Of a stretch of DNA of 15,820 nucleotides, positions 1 to 8,800 are shown in pieces (position 1 is the first letter of the stretch; every line of letters starts with the position of its first letter). The notes under the pieces are model-generated. The model was not told the origin of the DNA. It did not search any database and was given only the letters and a program-made list of their open reading frames with translations. A program made the translations under genes and the position numbers. Origin of the DNA: MGOM01 sp035455265 (lineage in GTDB: Bacteria; Chloroflexota; Anaerolineae; Anaerolineales; E44-bin32); the NCBI GenBank assembly GCA_035455265.1, contig DATIFK010000164.1:1-15820 (forward strand), in the 5' to 3' direction.

Positions 1-663
1 GAGGACGGCGACGTCCTGGTCGTGGCGCAGAAGGTCGTATCCAAGGCCGAAGGGCGGCGAGTCAACCTGGCCGAGGTCGTGCCGTCGGCGAGGGCGGTAG
101 CCTTGGCGCGCGAAGGAGGCAAGGACCCGCGCGTCGTCGAGGTCGTGCTGCGCGAAAGCCGGCGCGTCGTAAGGGCGCAGCGCGGGGTACTGATCGTCGA
201 GCACCGGCTCGGCTTCGTGTGCGCCAACGCCGGCGTCGACCATTCGAACGTTGCGGGAGAGGGCAGCGCGGGGGGAGAGTGGATCCTCTTGTTGCCGGAG
301 GACCCGGACGCCTCGGCGCGGCACCTGAGGCAAAGCCTCGAATCGTGGAGCGGCAAGCGCCTGGCCGTCCTCATCATCGATTCGCACGGCCGCCCTTGGC
401 GCATGGGGACGGTCGGTGTGGCCATCGGTGTGTCGGGGTTTCCCGCCCTGGTCGACCTGCGCGGTCGCGAGGATCTCTTCGGCTACCGTCTGCGCATCAC
501 CCAGGTCGGCCTGGCGGACGAGATCGCCGCGGCGGCCTCGGCGCTCATGGGTCAGGCCGACGAGCGTCGCCCCGTCGTCCACGTGCGCGGTCTGCCCTAC
601 CCGCTGCGTGAGGGCTCGACAGCGGAATTGCTGCGGCCAGCGGAAGAGGATCTTTTTCGGTGA
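1..663 (+). CDS. cofE: Coenzyme F420-0:L-glutamate ligase, CofE (5'-truncated by window edge)
   Basis: CofE adds gamma-linked glutamates to F420-0 using GTP in the cytoplasm. The reading frame is open from base 1 (EDGDVLVVAQKVVSKAEGR), so the gene begins upstream; the GTG at 22 is internal to the conserved VVAQK motif and is not the start. About 220 residues are visible against roughly 250 for the family, so perhaps 25-35 N-terminal residues are missing. Visible family features, in order, are VVAQKVVSKAEGR, CANAGVDHSNV, LLLPEDPDASARHLR, the DSHGRPWRMGTVGVAIGVSG segment, and LADEIAAAASALMGQ followed by PVVHVRGLPY. No nitroreductase domain is fused at the C-terminus, unlike mycobacterial FbiB; a separate nitroreductase lies two genes downstream. 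Stop TGA is at 661-663. The next gene follows after a short gap holding a strong hairpin. Identity is secure; only the exact glutamate chain length is unknowable. Confidence 0.95.
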   Translation, partial: EDGDVLVVAQKVVSKAEGRRVNLAEVVPSARAVALAREGGKDPRVVEVVLRESRRVVRAQRGVLIVEHRLGFVCANAGVDHSNVAGEGSAGGEWILLLPEDPDASARHLRQSLESWSGKRLAVLIIDSHGRPWRMGTVGVAIGVSGFPALVDLRGREDLFGYRLRITQVGLADEIAAAASALMGQADERRPVVHVRGLPYPLREGSTAELLRPAEEDLFR

Positions 664-689
664 CCGCGGAGCGTCCTGCAAGGAAGCCT

Positions 690-709
690 CCGCAGGCTAA
701 AGCCTGCGG
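690..709. repeat. Perfect 8-bp stem hairpin, REP-like palindrome
   Basis: CCGCAGGC (690-697), loop TAAA (698-701), GCCTGCGG (702-709) form a perfect hairpin between cofE and the PPOX gene, followed by CTACC. There is no T-run after it, so it does not look like an intrinsic terminator. The motif resembles REP-type palindromes (GTAGCCGCAGGCTTTAGCCTGCGG on the other strand) that I recall as dispersed in many environmental bacterial genomes. Copy number here cannot be judged from one window. Confidence 0.75.
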
Positions 710-721
710 CTACCGATGACT

Positions 722-726
722 GAGGA
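722..726 (+). promoter_or_regulatory. Ribosome binding site deciding the PPOX start
   Basis: GAGGA at 722-726 lies 4 nt before the ATG at 731. The earlier in-frame ATG at 716 sits directly against the hairpin with no purine-rich SD sequence before it. This favours translation from 731. Confidence 0.5.
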
Positions 727-730
727 CTCT

Positions 731-1132
731 ATGCCCGCCCTCGTTCCTGCATCCCACCAAGATCTTCTGGGCGACCAGGCGCGCGCCCTGGCGTTCCTGG
801 CCACGACGTGCGCCGACGGCGCGCCGCAGGTCACGCCGGTGTGGTTCGACGTGGCCGGCGAATTGATTCGCGTCAACACGGCGCGCGGCCGGTTGAAGTA
901 CAAGAACATGCTGCGTCGCCCGCAAGTCGCTCTGGCCATCGGCGACCGAGAGGACCCGTACCGCTACATTCAGGTTCGGGGAACCGTCGTCGCGTCGACG
1001 GAGGAGGGGGCGCGCGACCACATCAGCCTCCTGGCGAAGAAGTACCGCGGTTGGGATACCTATCCCATCCCCGAGGGCCAGGTGCGCGTCATCTTTCTGA
1101 TCCGTCCGGATCGCGTATCGGTCCACTCATGA
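731..1132 (+). CDS. PPOX-class F420-binding protein (Rv1155/TIGR03618 type)
   Basis: A small split-beta-barrel protein of the pyridoxamine-5'-phosphate oxidase-like superfamily, in the branch that binds F420 rather than FMN. It probably uses or binds F420H2 in the cytoplasm; the substrate is unknown. From 731 it has 133 residues (138 if the ATG at 716 is used), close to the 130-150 usual for the family. The N-terminal signature LAFLATTCADGAPQVTPVWF is followed by VNTARGRLKYKNMLRRPQVA (cofactor-phosphate region), a DREDPYRYIQVRGTV strand and TEEGARDHISLLAKKY, ending in RPDRVSVHS. This pattern matches Rv1155-like F420 proteins. It lies between cofE and the nitroreductase and overlaps the latter by ATGA at 1129-1132, so the two are probably translationally coupled. 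An F420 role is supported by both sequence type and context; the reaction is not determined. Confidence 0.85.
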   Translation: MPALVPASHQDLLGDQARALAFLATTCADGAPQVTPVWFDVAGELIRVNTARGRLKYKNMLRRPQVALAIGDREDPYRYIQVRGTVVASTEEGARDHISLLAKKYRGWDTYPIPEGQVRVIFLIRPDRVSVHS

Positions 1133-1743
1133 GCACGGACTCGGCGATCTTCTTGCGGCTGGCTGAAGCGCGCCGCTCGGTGCGAGAATTCGCCGATGCC
1201 CCGGTCGAACGGGAAACGCTTCAGAGGATTCTGCGGGCCGCATGCCTGTCGCCGTCGGCCCACAACCGCCAGCCCTGGCGCTTCGTCGTCATGAGCAAGG
1301 CCGTTCGCCGGAACGCCTTGATCGAAGCGATGGTGGAGCGATTGCGGCGCGACCGACTTGCCGATGGGGATCCGGCAGATGACATCGAAGCCTACATCGC
1401 GCGCGCGCGGCGTCGACTGACGCACGCGCCGGTGGTGATCCTCGTCTGCCTGACGATGGAAGACATGGACGTCTACCCCGACGACCGTCGCGGCGGAGCC
1501 GAGCACTTGATGGGTGTGCAAAGCGTCGCTATGGCCGGCCAGAACTTGCTGCTCGCTGCCCACGCCGAAGGCCTGGGAGCCTGTTGGATGTGTGCGCCCC
1601 TGTTCGCCCCCGACGTCGTTCGCCAGGAGCTCGAGCTGCCGACCACATGGGAGCCCCAGGGTTTCGTCGTCTTGGGTCACCCGGCCGAGAGCCCGCAGGC
1701 CAAGCCGCACAAGACGGTGGATGAGGTGACGCGGTGGGAATGA
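1129..1743 (+). CDS. Nitroreductase-family flavoprotein, candidate dehydro-F420-0 reductase (FbiB C-domain-like)
   Basis: This 204-residue nitroreductase-fold protein probably binds FMN. Visible features are RRSVREFADAPV (residues 15-26), the FMN-region motif LSPSAHNRQPWRF (40-52), and the C-terminal GVQSVAMAGQNLLLAAHAEGLGACWM and EPQGFVVLGHP segments. In actinobacteria the C-terminal domain of FbiB is such a protein and reduces dehydro-F420-0, made from phosphoenolpyruvate, to F420-0. Here the domain stands alone between cofE and cofD, which makes that role the best inference. The start is the ATG at 1129, which overlaps the upstream stop; the longer open frame beginning near 808 runs antiparallel in sense to nothing known and merely shadows the PPOX gene. 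The stop overlaps the cofD start (ATGA at 1740-1743). A general nitroreductase acting on another substrate remains possible. Confidence 0.85.
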   Translation: MSTDSAIFLRLAEARRSVREFADAPVERETLQRILRAACLSPSAHNRQPWRFVVMSKAVRRNALIEAMVERLRRDRLADGDPADDIEAYIARARRRLTHAPVVILVCLTMEDMDVYPDDRRGGAEHLMGVQSVAMAGQNLLLAAHAEGLGACWMCAPLFAPDVVRQELELPTTWEPQGFVVLGHPAESPQAKPHKTVDEVTRWE

Positions 1744-2687
1744 AGGTCGCGGCGCTCGCCGGCGGCGTCGGGGGCGCCAAGCTGGCGGATGGGCTGGCGG
1801 CGGTGCTGCCCCCGGAGGACCTGACGATCATCGTCAACACCGGCGATGATTTCGAGCATCTGGGCCTGACGATCTGCCCGGACGTCGACACCGTTATCTA
1901 CACGCTGGCCGGAATGGCCCATCCCGAGTCCGGCTGGGGACGACGCGATGAGACATGGGCGTTCCTCGAAACGCTCGGAGTCCTTGGAGGCCCGACCTGG
2001 TTCCGCCTCGGGGACCGGGACATGGCGCTCCACGTCCTGCGCACGGATCGTTTGAGGGCAGGTCAGCCCCTCAGCCAGATCGTCAGGGACGCAGCGCAGG
2101 CGCTGGGCGTCCGTCCGCGCGTCCTGCCGATGTCCGACGATCGAGTGCGGACGATCGTTCGGACGATCGAGGGGGAGTTGAGCTTCCAGGAGTACTTCGT
2201 CGCCCGTCGCTTCGAGCCGGCCGTGGTCGGCTTCCGCTTCGAGGGCGCGGCCTCGGCGCGCCCGGCGCCAGATGTGGTCGAGAGCCTGGAACGAGCCGAC
2301 CTCGTCGTCCTGTGCCCCTCGAACCCGTGGGTCAGCCTGGATCCGATCCTCGCCGTTCCGGGAGTGCGCGAGGCCGTCAGCCGGCGGCCGGTGGTTGGAG
2401 TCTCCCCGATCATCTCCGGCCGCGCCGTGAAAGGGCCTGCAGCCAAGATGTTCCAGGAGTTGGGGATCGCCCCTTCACCGGTCGCCGTCGCCGAGCACTA
2501 CCACGGTCTCCTGGCAGGCCTGGTGATCGACAAAGCGGACGCGGCGCTGTCCCCGGCGGTCGAGGCTGCCGGCGTTCGGGCGTCCGTGCAGCCGACATGG
2601 ATGCGGAAGCCCGGGGATCGGCGGCGGTTGGCTCGGGCAGTGCTTGAATTGGCCGCCGAACTGCGAAGACAACCCGCGGCGCCATGA
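1740..2687 (+). CDS. cofD: CofD, phospho-(enol)lactyl transferase of F420 biosynthesis
   Basis: CofD joins the phosphoenolpyruvyl or 2-phospholactyl moiety of the CofC product to Fo, giving dehydro-F420-0 or F420-0. The 315-residue length fits the family. Visible signatures are LAGGVGGAKLADGL (residues 6-19), VNTGDDFEHLGL (32-43), CPDVDTVIYTLAG, WFRLGDRDMALHVLRT, MSDDRVRTIVRT, FQEYFVARRFEP, CPSNPWVSLDPIL, SPIISGRAVKGPAAKM and AEHYHGLLAGLVIDKAD. The start is taken as ATG 1740, which forms an ATGA overlap with the nitroreductase stop and is preceded by GGTGGG; an in-frame GTG at 1734 would add two residues. Its own stop overlaps cofC in the same way (ATGA 2684-2687). The adjacent nitroreductase suggests the phosphoenolpyruvate route, but sequence alone does not settle the substrate. 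Confidence 0.97.
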   Translation: MKVAALAGGVGGAKLADGLAAVLPPEDLTIIVNTGDDFEHLGLTICPDVDTVIYTLAGMAHPESGWGRRDETWAFLETLGVLGGPTWFRLGDRDMALHVLRTDRLRAGQPLSQIVRDAAQALGVRPRVLPMSDDRVRTIVRTIEGELSFQEYFVARRFEPAVVGFRFEGAASARPAPDVVESLERADLVVLCPSNPWVSLDPILAVPGVREAVSRRPVVGVSPIISGRAVKGPAAKMFQELGIAPSPVAVAEHYHGLLAGLVIDKADAALSPAVEAAGVRASVQPTWMRKPGDRRRLARAVLELAAELRRQPAAP

Positions 2688-3295
2688 GCCTCTGGGCGAT
2701 CGTCCCTGTCAAACCCCTGGCCCGTGGGAAGACCCGCCTGGCCGGAGTCCTGGCTCCGGAGGAGCGCGCCCAGTTCAACCGCGAAATGTTCGAACACATC
2801 TTGGCCGAACTCGCCGCCGTTCCGGAGGTGGAGCGGACGCTGGTGGTCAGCCGGGATTCGGCCGCTCTGGCGCTGGCCCGGGATCGGGGGGCGCGGACGT
2901 TGTCTGAACGACAACCGGCCGAGCTCAACCGGGCGCTGGAGCGAGCCACCGGGGCGGCCCAGGCCTACGGGGCCTCCGGAGTCTTGATTGTGCCGGCCGA
3001 CCTACCGCTGGTCAACCGCCAGGACATCCGCAAATTGGTGGCCATGGGCACTCGTCCGCCGGTGGTGGTCATCGCGCCAGACCGGCATGGCGAGGGCACC
3101 AACGCTCTCCTGGTTTCGCCCATCGGTTTGATAGAATATGCGTTCGGAGCCAACAGCTACCAACGTCACTTGAGACAGGTCCCCCTGAGCGGGGCGCGCC
3201 TGGAAGTGTGTGAGTTGGTCCGGTTCGCGCTGGACGTCGACCTGCCAGAAGATCTGGCTCTCGTCCGCGAGGCGCAGCACCTCCGACGGACCTGA
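2684..3295 (+). CDS. cofC: CofC/FbiD, phospho(enol)lactate guanylyltransferase
   Basis: CofC activates 2-phospholactate or, in bacteria with the FbiD-type pathway, phosphoenolpyruvate with GTP, giving the nucleotide-linked donor used by CofD. The 203-residue protein is a compact nucleotidyltransferase. It shows the N-terminal nucleotide loop AIVPVKPLARGKTRLAG (residues 5-21), the metal-binding VPADLPLV segment with Asp106, DRHGEGTNALLVSP (133-146), the YAFGANSYQRHL substrate-side motif and a C-terminal LDVDLPEDLALV. The start ATG at 2684 overlaps the cofD stop, implying coupled translation and matched dosage of the two partners. The gene ends 15 bp before the LLM oxidoreductase, so it probably lies in the same transcript. 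PEP or phospholactate specificity is not readable with certainty. Confidence 0.94.
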   Translation: MSLWAIVPVKPLARGKTRLAGVLAPEERAQFNREMFEHILAELAAVPEVERTLVVSRDSAALALARDRGARTLSERQPAELNRALERATGAAQAYGASGVLIVPADLPLVNRQDIRKLVAMGTRPPVVVIAPDRHGEGTNALLVSPIGLIEYAFGANSYQRHLRQVPLSGARLEVCELVRFALDVDLPEDLALVREAQHLRRT

Positions 3296-3310
3296 ACCCC
3301 GGAGCCTGCC

Positions 3311-4305
<995 letters not shown>

Positions 4306-4309
<4 letters not shown>

Positions 4310-4785
4310 CCGGATCCGCTCCTGCCCGCGTCAAGCAGCCCAACTCGCGCCATTGTTTCGTTTGCGGCGTGGAGAATCGCGACGGGTTCGCCCTGGCCTT
4401 CTACGAAACGGGGCCCGATCAGGTCGAGGCCGACGTGGTCATCCCCTCCAAGTTCGAGGGCTACCCCGGCGTCGCGCACGGCGGGATCGTTGCCGCGCTG
4501 ATGGATGAGATCACGCTGCGGGCGGCGATGGCCGGCCGGCCCGAGGAGTTCCTCGTCACGGGCAGGATGGTGATCCGGTATCGCAAGCCCGTGCCGGTGG
4601 GCCAACCCCTGCACCTCCACGGCAGCGTTCGCCGAAGGCGTGGCCGCACGGTGGAGGCCGAGGGCCAAGTTCTCGTGTCGGGAGGTGTGGCCGTCGAAGG
4701 TGAAGCGATGCTGTTCCCGAACCCCGACGCGGTCCTCGCCGCGCCCAGCCTGGCTGAGCTGGGTTGGAAGGTGTATCCGGATTGA
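4306..4785 (+). CDS. PaaI-family hotdog thioesterase
   Basis: A 159-residue hotdog-fold protein, probably an acyl-CoA thioesterase. Near the N-terminus it has the CFVCGVENRDGFALAFY motif (Cys17 and Cys20), seen in one branch of the PaaI-like family. The core hotdog signature VAHGGIVAALMDE (residues 56-68) contains His58, Gly59, Gly60 and Asp67, the usual active-site region. It is followed by LVTGRMVIRYRKPVPVG and VEAEGQVLVSGGVAVEGEAMLF. Its start overlaps the stop of the LLM oxidoreductase, so the two are likely translated together and may act on the same acyl substrate; that link is inference. It closes the F420 block, and a 257-bp gap with a palindromic element follows. Substrate unknown. 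Confidence 0.88.
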
Positions 4786-4881
4786 GGTCTCTGGGCGGAG
4801 CGATGCGCCAGGCAATGTCGGAGAAGTCCGCCAGAAGGGCAGCTTCGATGGATCCGGTGCGGGTCCGTTGGGTCCACAGGG

Positions 4882-5013
4882 CCCTGAGCGGAGCGAGCCC
4901 CGAGCATTGTCGAAGGGCGAGCGAAGTCGAAGGGCGCTTGCGCAAGGGCCCTTCGACTGCGGCGGCGGTGTGGATCAGCGCATGCCAAGAGGCGTTGCCG
5001 CCTCCGCTCAGGG
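4882..5013. repeat. 132-bp palindromic intergenic element with 12-bp inverted ends
   Basis: The 4786-5042 gap has no supportable gene. CCCTGAGCGGAG at 4882-4893 is an exact reverse complement of CTCCGCTCAGGG at 5002-5013. Inside lie two direct copies of GTCGAAGGGC (4909-4918 and 4926-4935) and an inverted copy GCCCTTCGAC (4948-4957). This composition resembles dispersed REP/MITE-like palindromes of the CCCTGAGC/GTCGAAGGG type that I recall from many bacterial genomes. No transposase is present, so it would be non-autonomous. I see no convincing sigma-70 promoter in the gap. Confidence 0.7.
4926..4957. repeat. Nested perfect hairpin in the intergenic element
   Basis: Arms GTCGAAGGGC (4926-4935) and GCCCTTCGAC (4948-4957) are perfect 10-bp inverted repeats. 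The 12-nt loop itself holds the 10-bp palindrome CTTGCGCAAG (4937-4946). As RNA this would fold into a very stable stem between the F420 block and the Mo-hydroxylase block. There is no following T-run, so an intrinsic terminator is unlikely, but it may protect the 3' end of the upstream mRNA or separate the two units. Confidence 0.65.
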
Positions 5014-5042
5014 ACTGGGAGATTGACTAAGGACCGATTTCG

Positions 5043-5882
5043 ATGCCGTCGCTGAAATACTTCCGACCCAAGACGCTCGATGAGGCGCTGACGCTCCTCG
5101 AGCAGGGTGTGCCCCTGGCGGGAGGCACCACGTTGACGCCACGGCGCCACCGGCTCGACGCCGTGATCGACCTCCAGGATCTGGGCATGGCGGCTCTGGA
5201 GCGTCAGGGCGACGCTCTGGAGGTCGGCGCCGGCTGCACACTGCAGCAGCTGATCGAAGCCGATGCGTTCGTTTCACCGGCTCTGACCGAGGCCTGTCGC
5301 AGCGAGGCGGCCTGGAATTTGAGAAACATGGCGACGCTTGGTGGAACGATGGTCGCTGCGACCGGGCGCTCACCCGTGGCGGCAGCGCTCCTGGCGCTCG
5401 GCGCCGAGGTGCACGGCTTGCCCATCGATCGCTGGTCGACGGTCGAGGCCTTTCTGAGTGCGCGCGGTGCGGACTCCGGCTTCCGGCTGCTGACGCGATT
5501 CCGCTGGCCGGCAACCACGACCGTGCGCTTCGCGAGGGTCGGGCGCTCTCCCATGGACGCGCCGATCGTTCTGGTGGCCCTCGGCCGCGCCGGCGATGGC
5601 GCGCTGCGTGTTGTGCTGGGCGGGTGCGGGCAGGGCCCGGTGCGCGTGCCGGATGCGGAGCAAGCCCTTGCCTCTGGGGACATCTCCGGCGCCGCCCGCG
5701 CGGCCGCCCAGGCCTATGCCACGGCCGGCGACGCGTGGGCGTCGGCCGAATACCGCGCCGAAGTGGCCGCCATCCTGGTGCGCCGGCTGGCCGCCGAAGA
5801 GAAGATCCCGAGTGCAGCGAAGGACAAGGCCGCCGACGAAGGGCGGGACAAGGCCGCCGGGGAAGCGAAGGGCAGGGCCTAA
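5043..5882 (+). CDS. FAD-binding subunit of a molybdenum hydroxylase (CoxM/YgfM-like)
   Basis: A 279-residue FAD subunit (COG1319-type) that would pass electrons from the [2Fe-2S] centres of its partner to an acceptor. The N-terminus is FRPKTLDEALTLLEQG, followed by the FAD pyrophosphate motif LAGGTTL (residues 25-31; often AGGTDL in relatives), VIDLQDLGM, LEVGAGCTLQQLIE and the second FAD motif LRNMATLGGTMVAA (93-106). It ends in the family's DAWASAEYRAEVAAILVRRLA helix, then a low-complexity Lys/Ala/Glu tail (about 257-279) with an 8-codon repeat. AAGGA at 5029-5033 lies 9 nt before the ATG. The TAA stop shares one base with the ATG of the next gene (TAATG), strongly suggesting coupled translation. 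The order FAD subunit then FeS-Mo fusion matches E. coli ygfM-xdhD. The substrate of the complex is not known. Confidence 0.88.
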   Translation: MPSLKYFRPKTLDEALTLLEQGVPLAGGTTLTPRRHRLDAVIDLQDLGMAALERQGDALEVGAGCTLQQLIEADAFVSPALTEACRSEAAWNLRNMATLGGTMVAATGRSPVAAALLALGAEVHGLPIDRWSTVEAFLSARGADSGFRLLTRFRWPATTTVRFARVGRSPMDAPIVLVALGRAGDGALRVVLGGCGQGPVRVPDAEQALASGDISGAARAAAQAYATAGDAWASAEYRAEVAAILVRRLAAEEKIPSAAKDKAADEGRDKAAGEAKGRA

Positions 5883-8800
5883 TGCGCCTGCGACTGACCC
5901 TTAACGGCAAACGCGTCGTGGTGGTCGTCCCATCGGAGACGACGTTGCTCGAGGCCTTGCGGGATCACCTCGGCATGTTCGGAGTCAAGCACGGGTGCGA
6001 GACCGGCGAGTGCGGCGCCTGCGCCGTTCTGCTCGACGGGGAACCGGTCAACACGTGCGTGATGCTGGCGGCGCAGGCGGACGGCAAGTCGATCACCACG
6101 ATCGAGTCGATCGGGCAGCACCCTGAGCTCGGTTGGCGGCGGACGGAGGGCCTCGATCCGCTGCAGCAAGCATTTGTCGAAACGGGCGCCATCCAATGCG
6201 GCTACTGCACCCCGGCGATGATCCTGGCAGCGCGCGCGCTGTTGGCGGAGAACCCCAGCCCGAGCGAGGCCGACGTCCGCCAGGCGCTCTCCGGCGTGCT
6301 CTGCCGCTGCACCGGGTACCTGAAACCGGTCCAGGCCATCCTGCGTGCGGCCGCCGTCCTGCGCGGCGAAACGGTTCAGTCGATCGGCGCCGCCTTCTTC
6401 CCGCCGTCGGATCTGATGCCGCCCGCGGAGACTCCGTCGGAAGGCGACCTCGCAGGCGGCGGCACAGAAGTCCTGACACGGGCGGGGATCCTGCCTCTGA
6501 TTCAAGTGACCTCGCCGCCGCGCACGTGGACGTCGGTCGGGCGGCCTGAGCCGAAGGTCGACGCCGTCAAACTCGTCCAGGGGAAACCCGCCTTCGCCGC
6601 CGACATCGAGATGCGCGGGATGCTGGTGGCCAAAGTCCTGCACAGCCCGGTCGCGCACGCCCGCATCCGCAAGATCGACGCCGCCAAGGCGCGCGCCCTC
6701 CCCGGTGTGGCGGCCGTTCTGACGTGGAAGGACATTCCGCGTGTCGTCTATTCGACCGCCGGTCAGTCGGATCCCATTCCCGGACCTCTCGACACATTCT
6801 CCCTTGACGAGAAGGTGCGCTTCGTAGGCGATCGGGTGGCGTTCGTGGCGGCGGAAAGCGAAGCCGTGGCCGAGCAGGCGCTGGGCCTGATCCAGGTCGA
6901 CTACGAACCCTTGCCGGCGATCCTCGATCCCGCCGAGGCGATGAAGGAAGGCGCGCCGCGCCTCCACGACGAGCCCGAGTACGTCAACTTCGGCGACTCC
7001 GATCCCGCCCGCAACCTGGCCGCCCATATTCACATCGACATCGGCGATGTCGACCGCGGGATGGCCGAGGCCGACCAGGTCATCGAGGGTGACTACGCCG
7101 TCCCCAAGGTGCAACAGGCTTCGATCGAGCCGCACGTCGTCGTCACCTACTGGGACGAGGACAACCGGCTGGTGATCCGCACCAGCACCCAGGTGCCGTT
7201 CCATGTTCGGCGGCAGCTGGCGCCGGTGCTCGGTCTGCCGCCCAAACGCATCCGTGTCATCAAACCGCGCATCGGCGGCGGTTTCGGCGGCAAGCAGGAG
7301 GTGATGGTCGAAGACGTCGCGGCGCACCTGACCATTGCCACCGGCCGCCCGGTGCGCTACGAAACGACCCGCGCCGAGGAGTTCTTCTTCGCCCGCTCGC
7401 GCCATCCGATGCGGCTGCGCATGCGCACCGGGGTGAAACGCGACGGCACGATCACCGCCAATGAGATGACGGTGCTGTCAGACACGGGCGCCTACGGCTG
7501 CCACGGCCTGACGGTCACCGGTAACACCGGCCACAAGGCCATGGCGCTGTACGTCGGCGACGGACCCTACCGCAAGTCTCCCAACATCCGCTTCCATGCC
7601 GACATCGTTTACACCAACACGCCTCCGTCGGGCGCGTTCCGAGGCTACGGCGTGCCGCAGGGCTTCTGGGCCGTCGAGCGCCATATGGAACGAGTGGCGC
7701 GAACGTTGGGGATGGATCCGTTGGAGTTCCGGCTCAAGAACACCTTGCGCGCCGGCGAGCTGCATCCGTTCAGCACGGCCTGGTCGGAAGGGCGGGAGCC
7801 GCGCCCGGAGACGATCCACACCTGCGGGTTGGAGGAGTGCATCGCCCAGGGGTCGGCCGCCATCGGCTGGTCGGACAAGTACGGCAACGCCTCCTGGCAT
7901 CGCGTGCGCGGCAAGCCGCACTTGCGACGCGGCATCGGTGTGGCCACGGTCATGCAAGGGACGGCCATCCCGTATCTCGATATGGGCGGCGCCAGCATCA
8001 AGATGAACGACGATGGCTCGTTCAACCTGATGGTCGGCGCCACCGATCTGGGAACCGGCTCGGACACGGTGCTGGCGCAGCAAGCGGCCGAGGTCCTGGG
8101 TGTGCCGCTCGACGACATCATCGTCTACTCGTCGGACACGGATTTCACGCCGTTCGACAAGGGCGCCTACGCTTCGAGCACGACCTACATTTCGGGAACG
8201 GCGGTGGTCCTGGCGGCGCGGAAGGTTGCCGAGCGGATCCGCTGGCGCGCCGCGCGCATGCTCAGCAAGGACGAAGCGGCCAAGGTGACCCCCGACGACG
8301 TACGCCTGGCGGACCGCCAGGCCTGGGCGCCCGATGGACGATCGGTGACGCTGGCCGAGGTGGCGTTGAACGCGCTGCACCACGAGGACCAGGAACAAAT
8401 CATGGGCGTCGCCTCGTTCGTCTCGCCCAGCTCGCCACCGCCGTTCGCGGCGCAGTTCGCCGAGGTGACGGTCGACACCGAGACCGGCGCGGTGACGGTC
8501 GATCGTCTGGTGATGGCCGTCGATTCGGGCGTCATCGTCAACCCCCTGACAGCCTCGGGCCAGATCGAGGGCGGGATGACGCAGGCCCTTGGCTACGCCG
8601 TGTGCGAGGAGATGGTCTACGACGAGGCGGGCCGCGCCCGCGAGCAGAACTTCACCGACTATCACATCTTTCGCTCGGACGAGATGCCCGAGCTGCAGAC
8701 GATCTTCGTCGAGACGGTCGAGCCGAGCCATCCGTTCGGAGTCAAGGCTGTCGCCGAGATCCCGATGGACGGCGTGGCGCCGGCCGTCGGCAACGCCGTG

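Noticed and set aside
690..709. Intrinsic terminator after cofE
   Set aside because: The stem is strong but no U-run follows; CTACCGATG follows instead, so a REP-like palindrome is the better reading.
808..1128. N-terminal extension of the nitroreductase to an upstream ATG at 808, giving 311 residues
   Set aside because: This stretch is another frame of the PPOX gene, gives an arginine-rich nonsense sequence, and the nitroreductase similarity begins right after ATG 1129, which overlaps the upstream stop.
4764..5030. Possible 88-residue + strand protein in the 4786-5042 gap
   Set aside because: It overlaps the thioesterase end, is largely encoded by the palindromic repeats, has no good RBS and matches no family I know.
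5879..7405. Long minus-strand open frame of 508 residues opposite the Mo-hydroxylase gene
   Set aside because: It is a GC-rich codon-bias shadow: low-complexity Arg/Gly/Asp composition, no recognisable domain, and the + strand carries a clear conserved enzyme.
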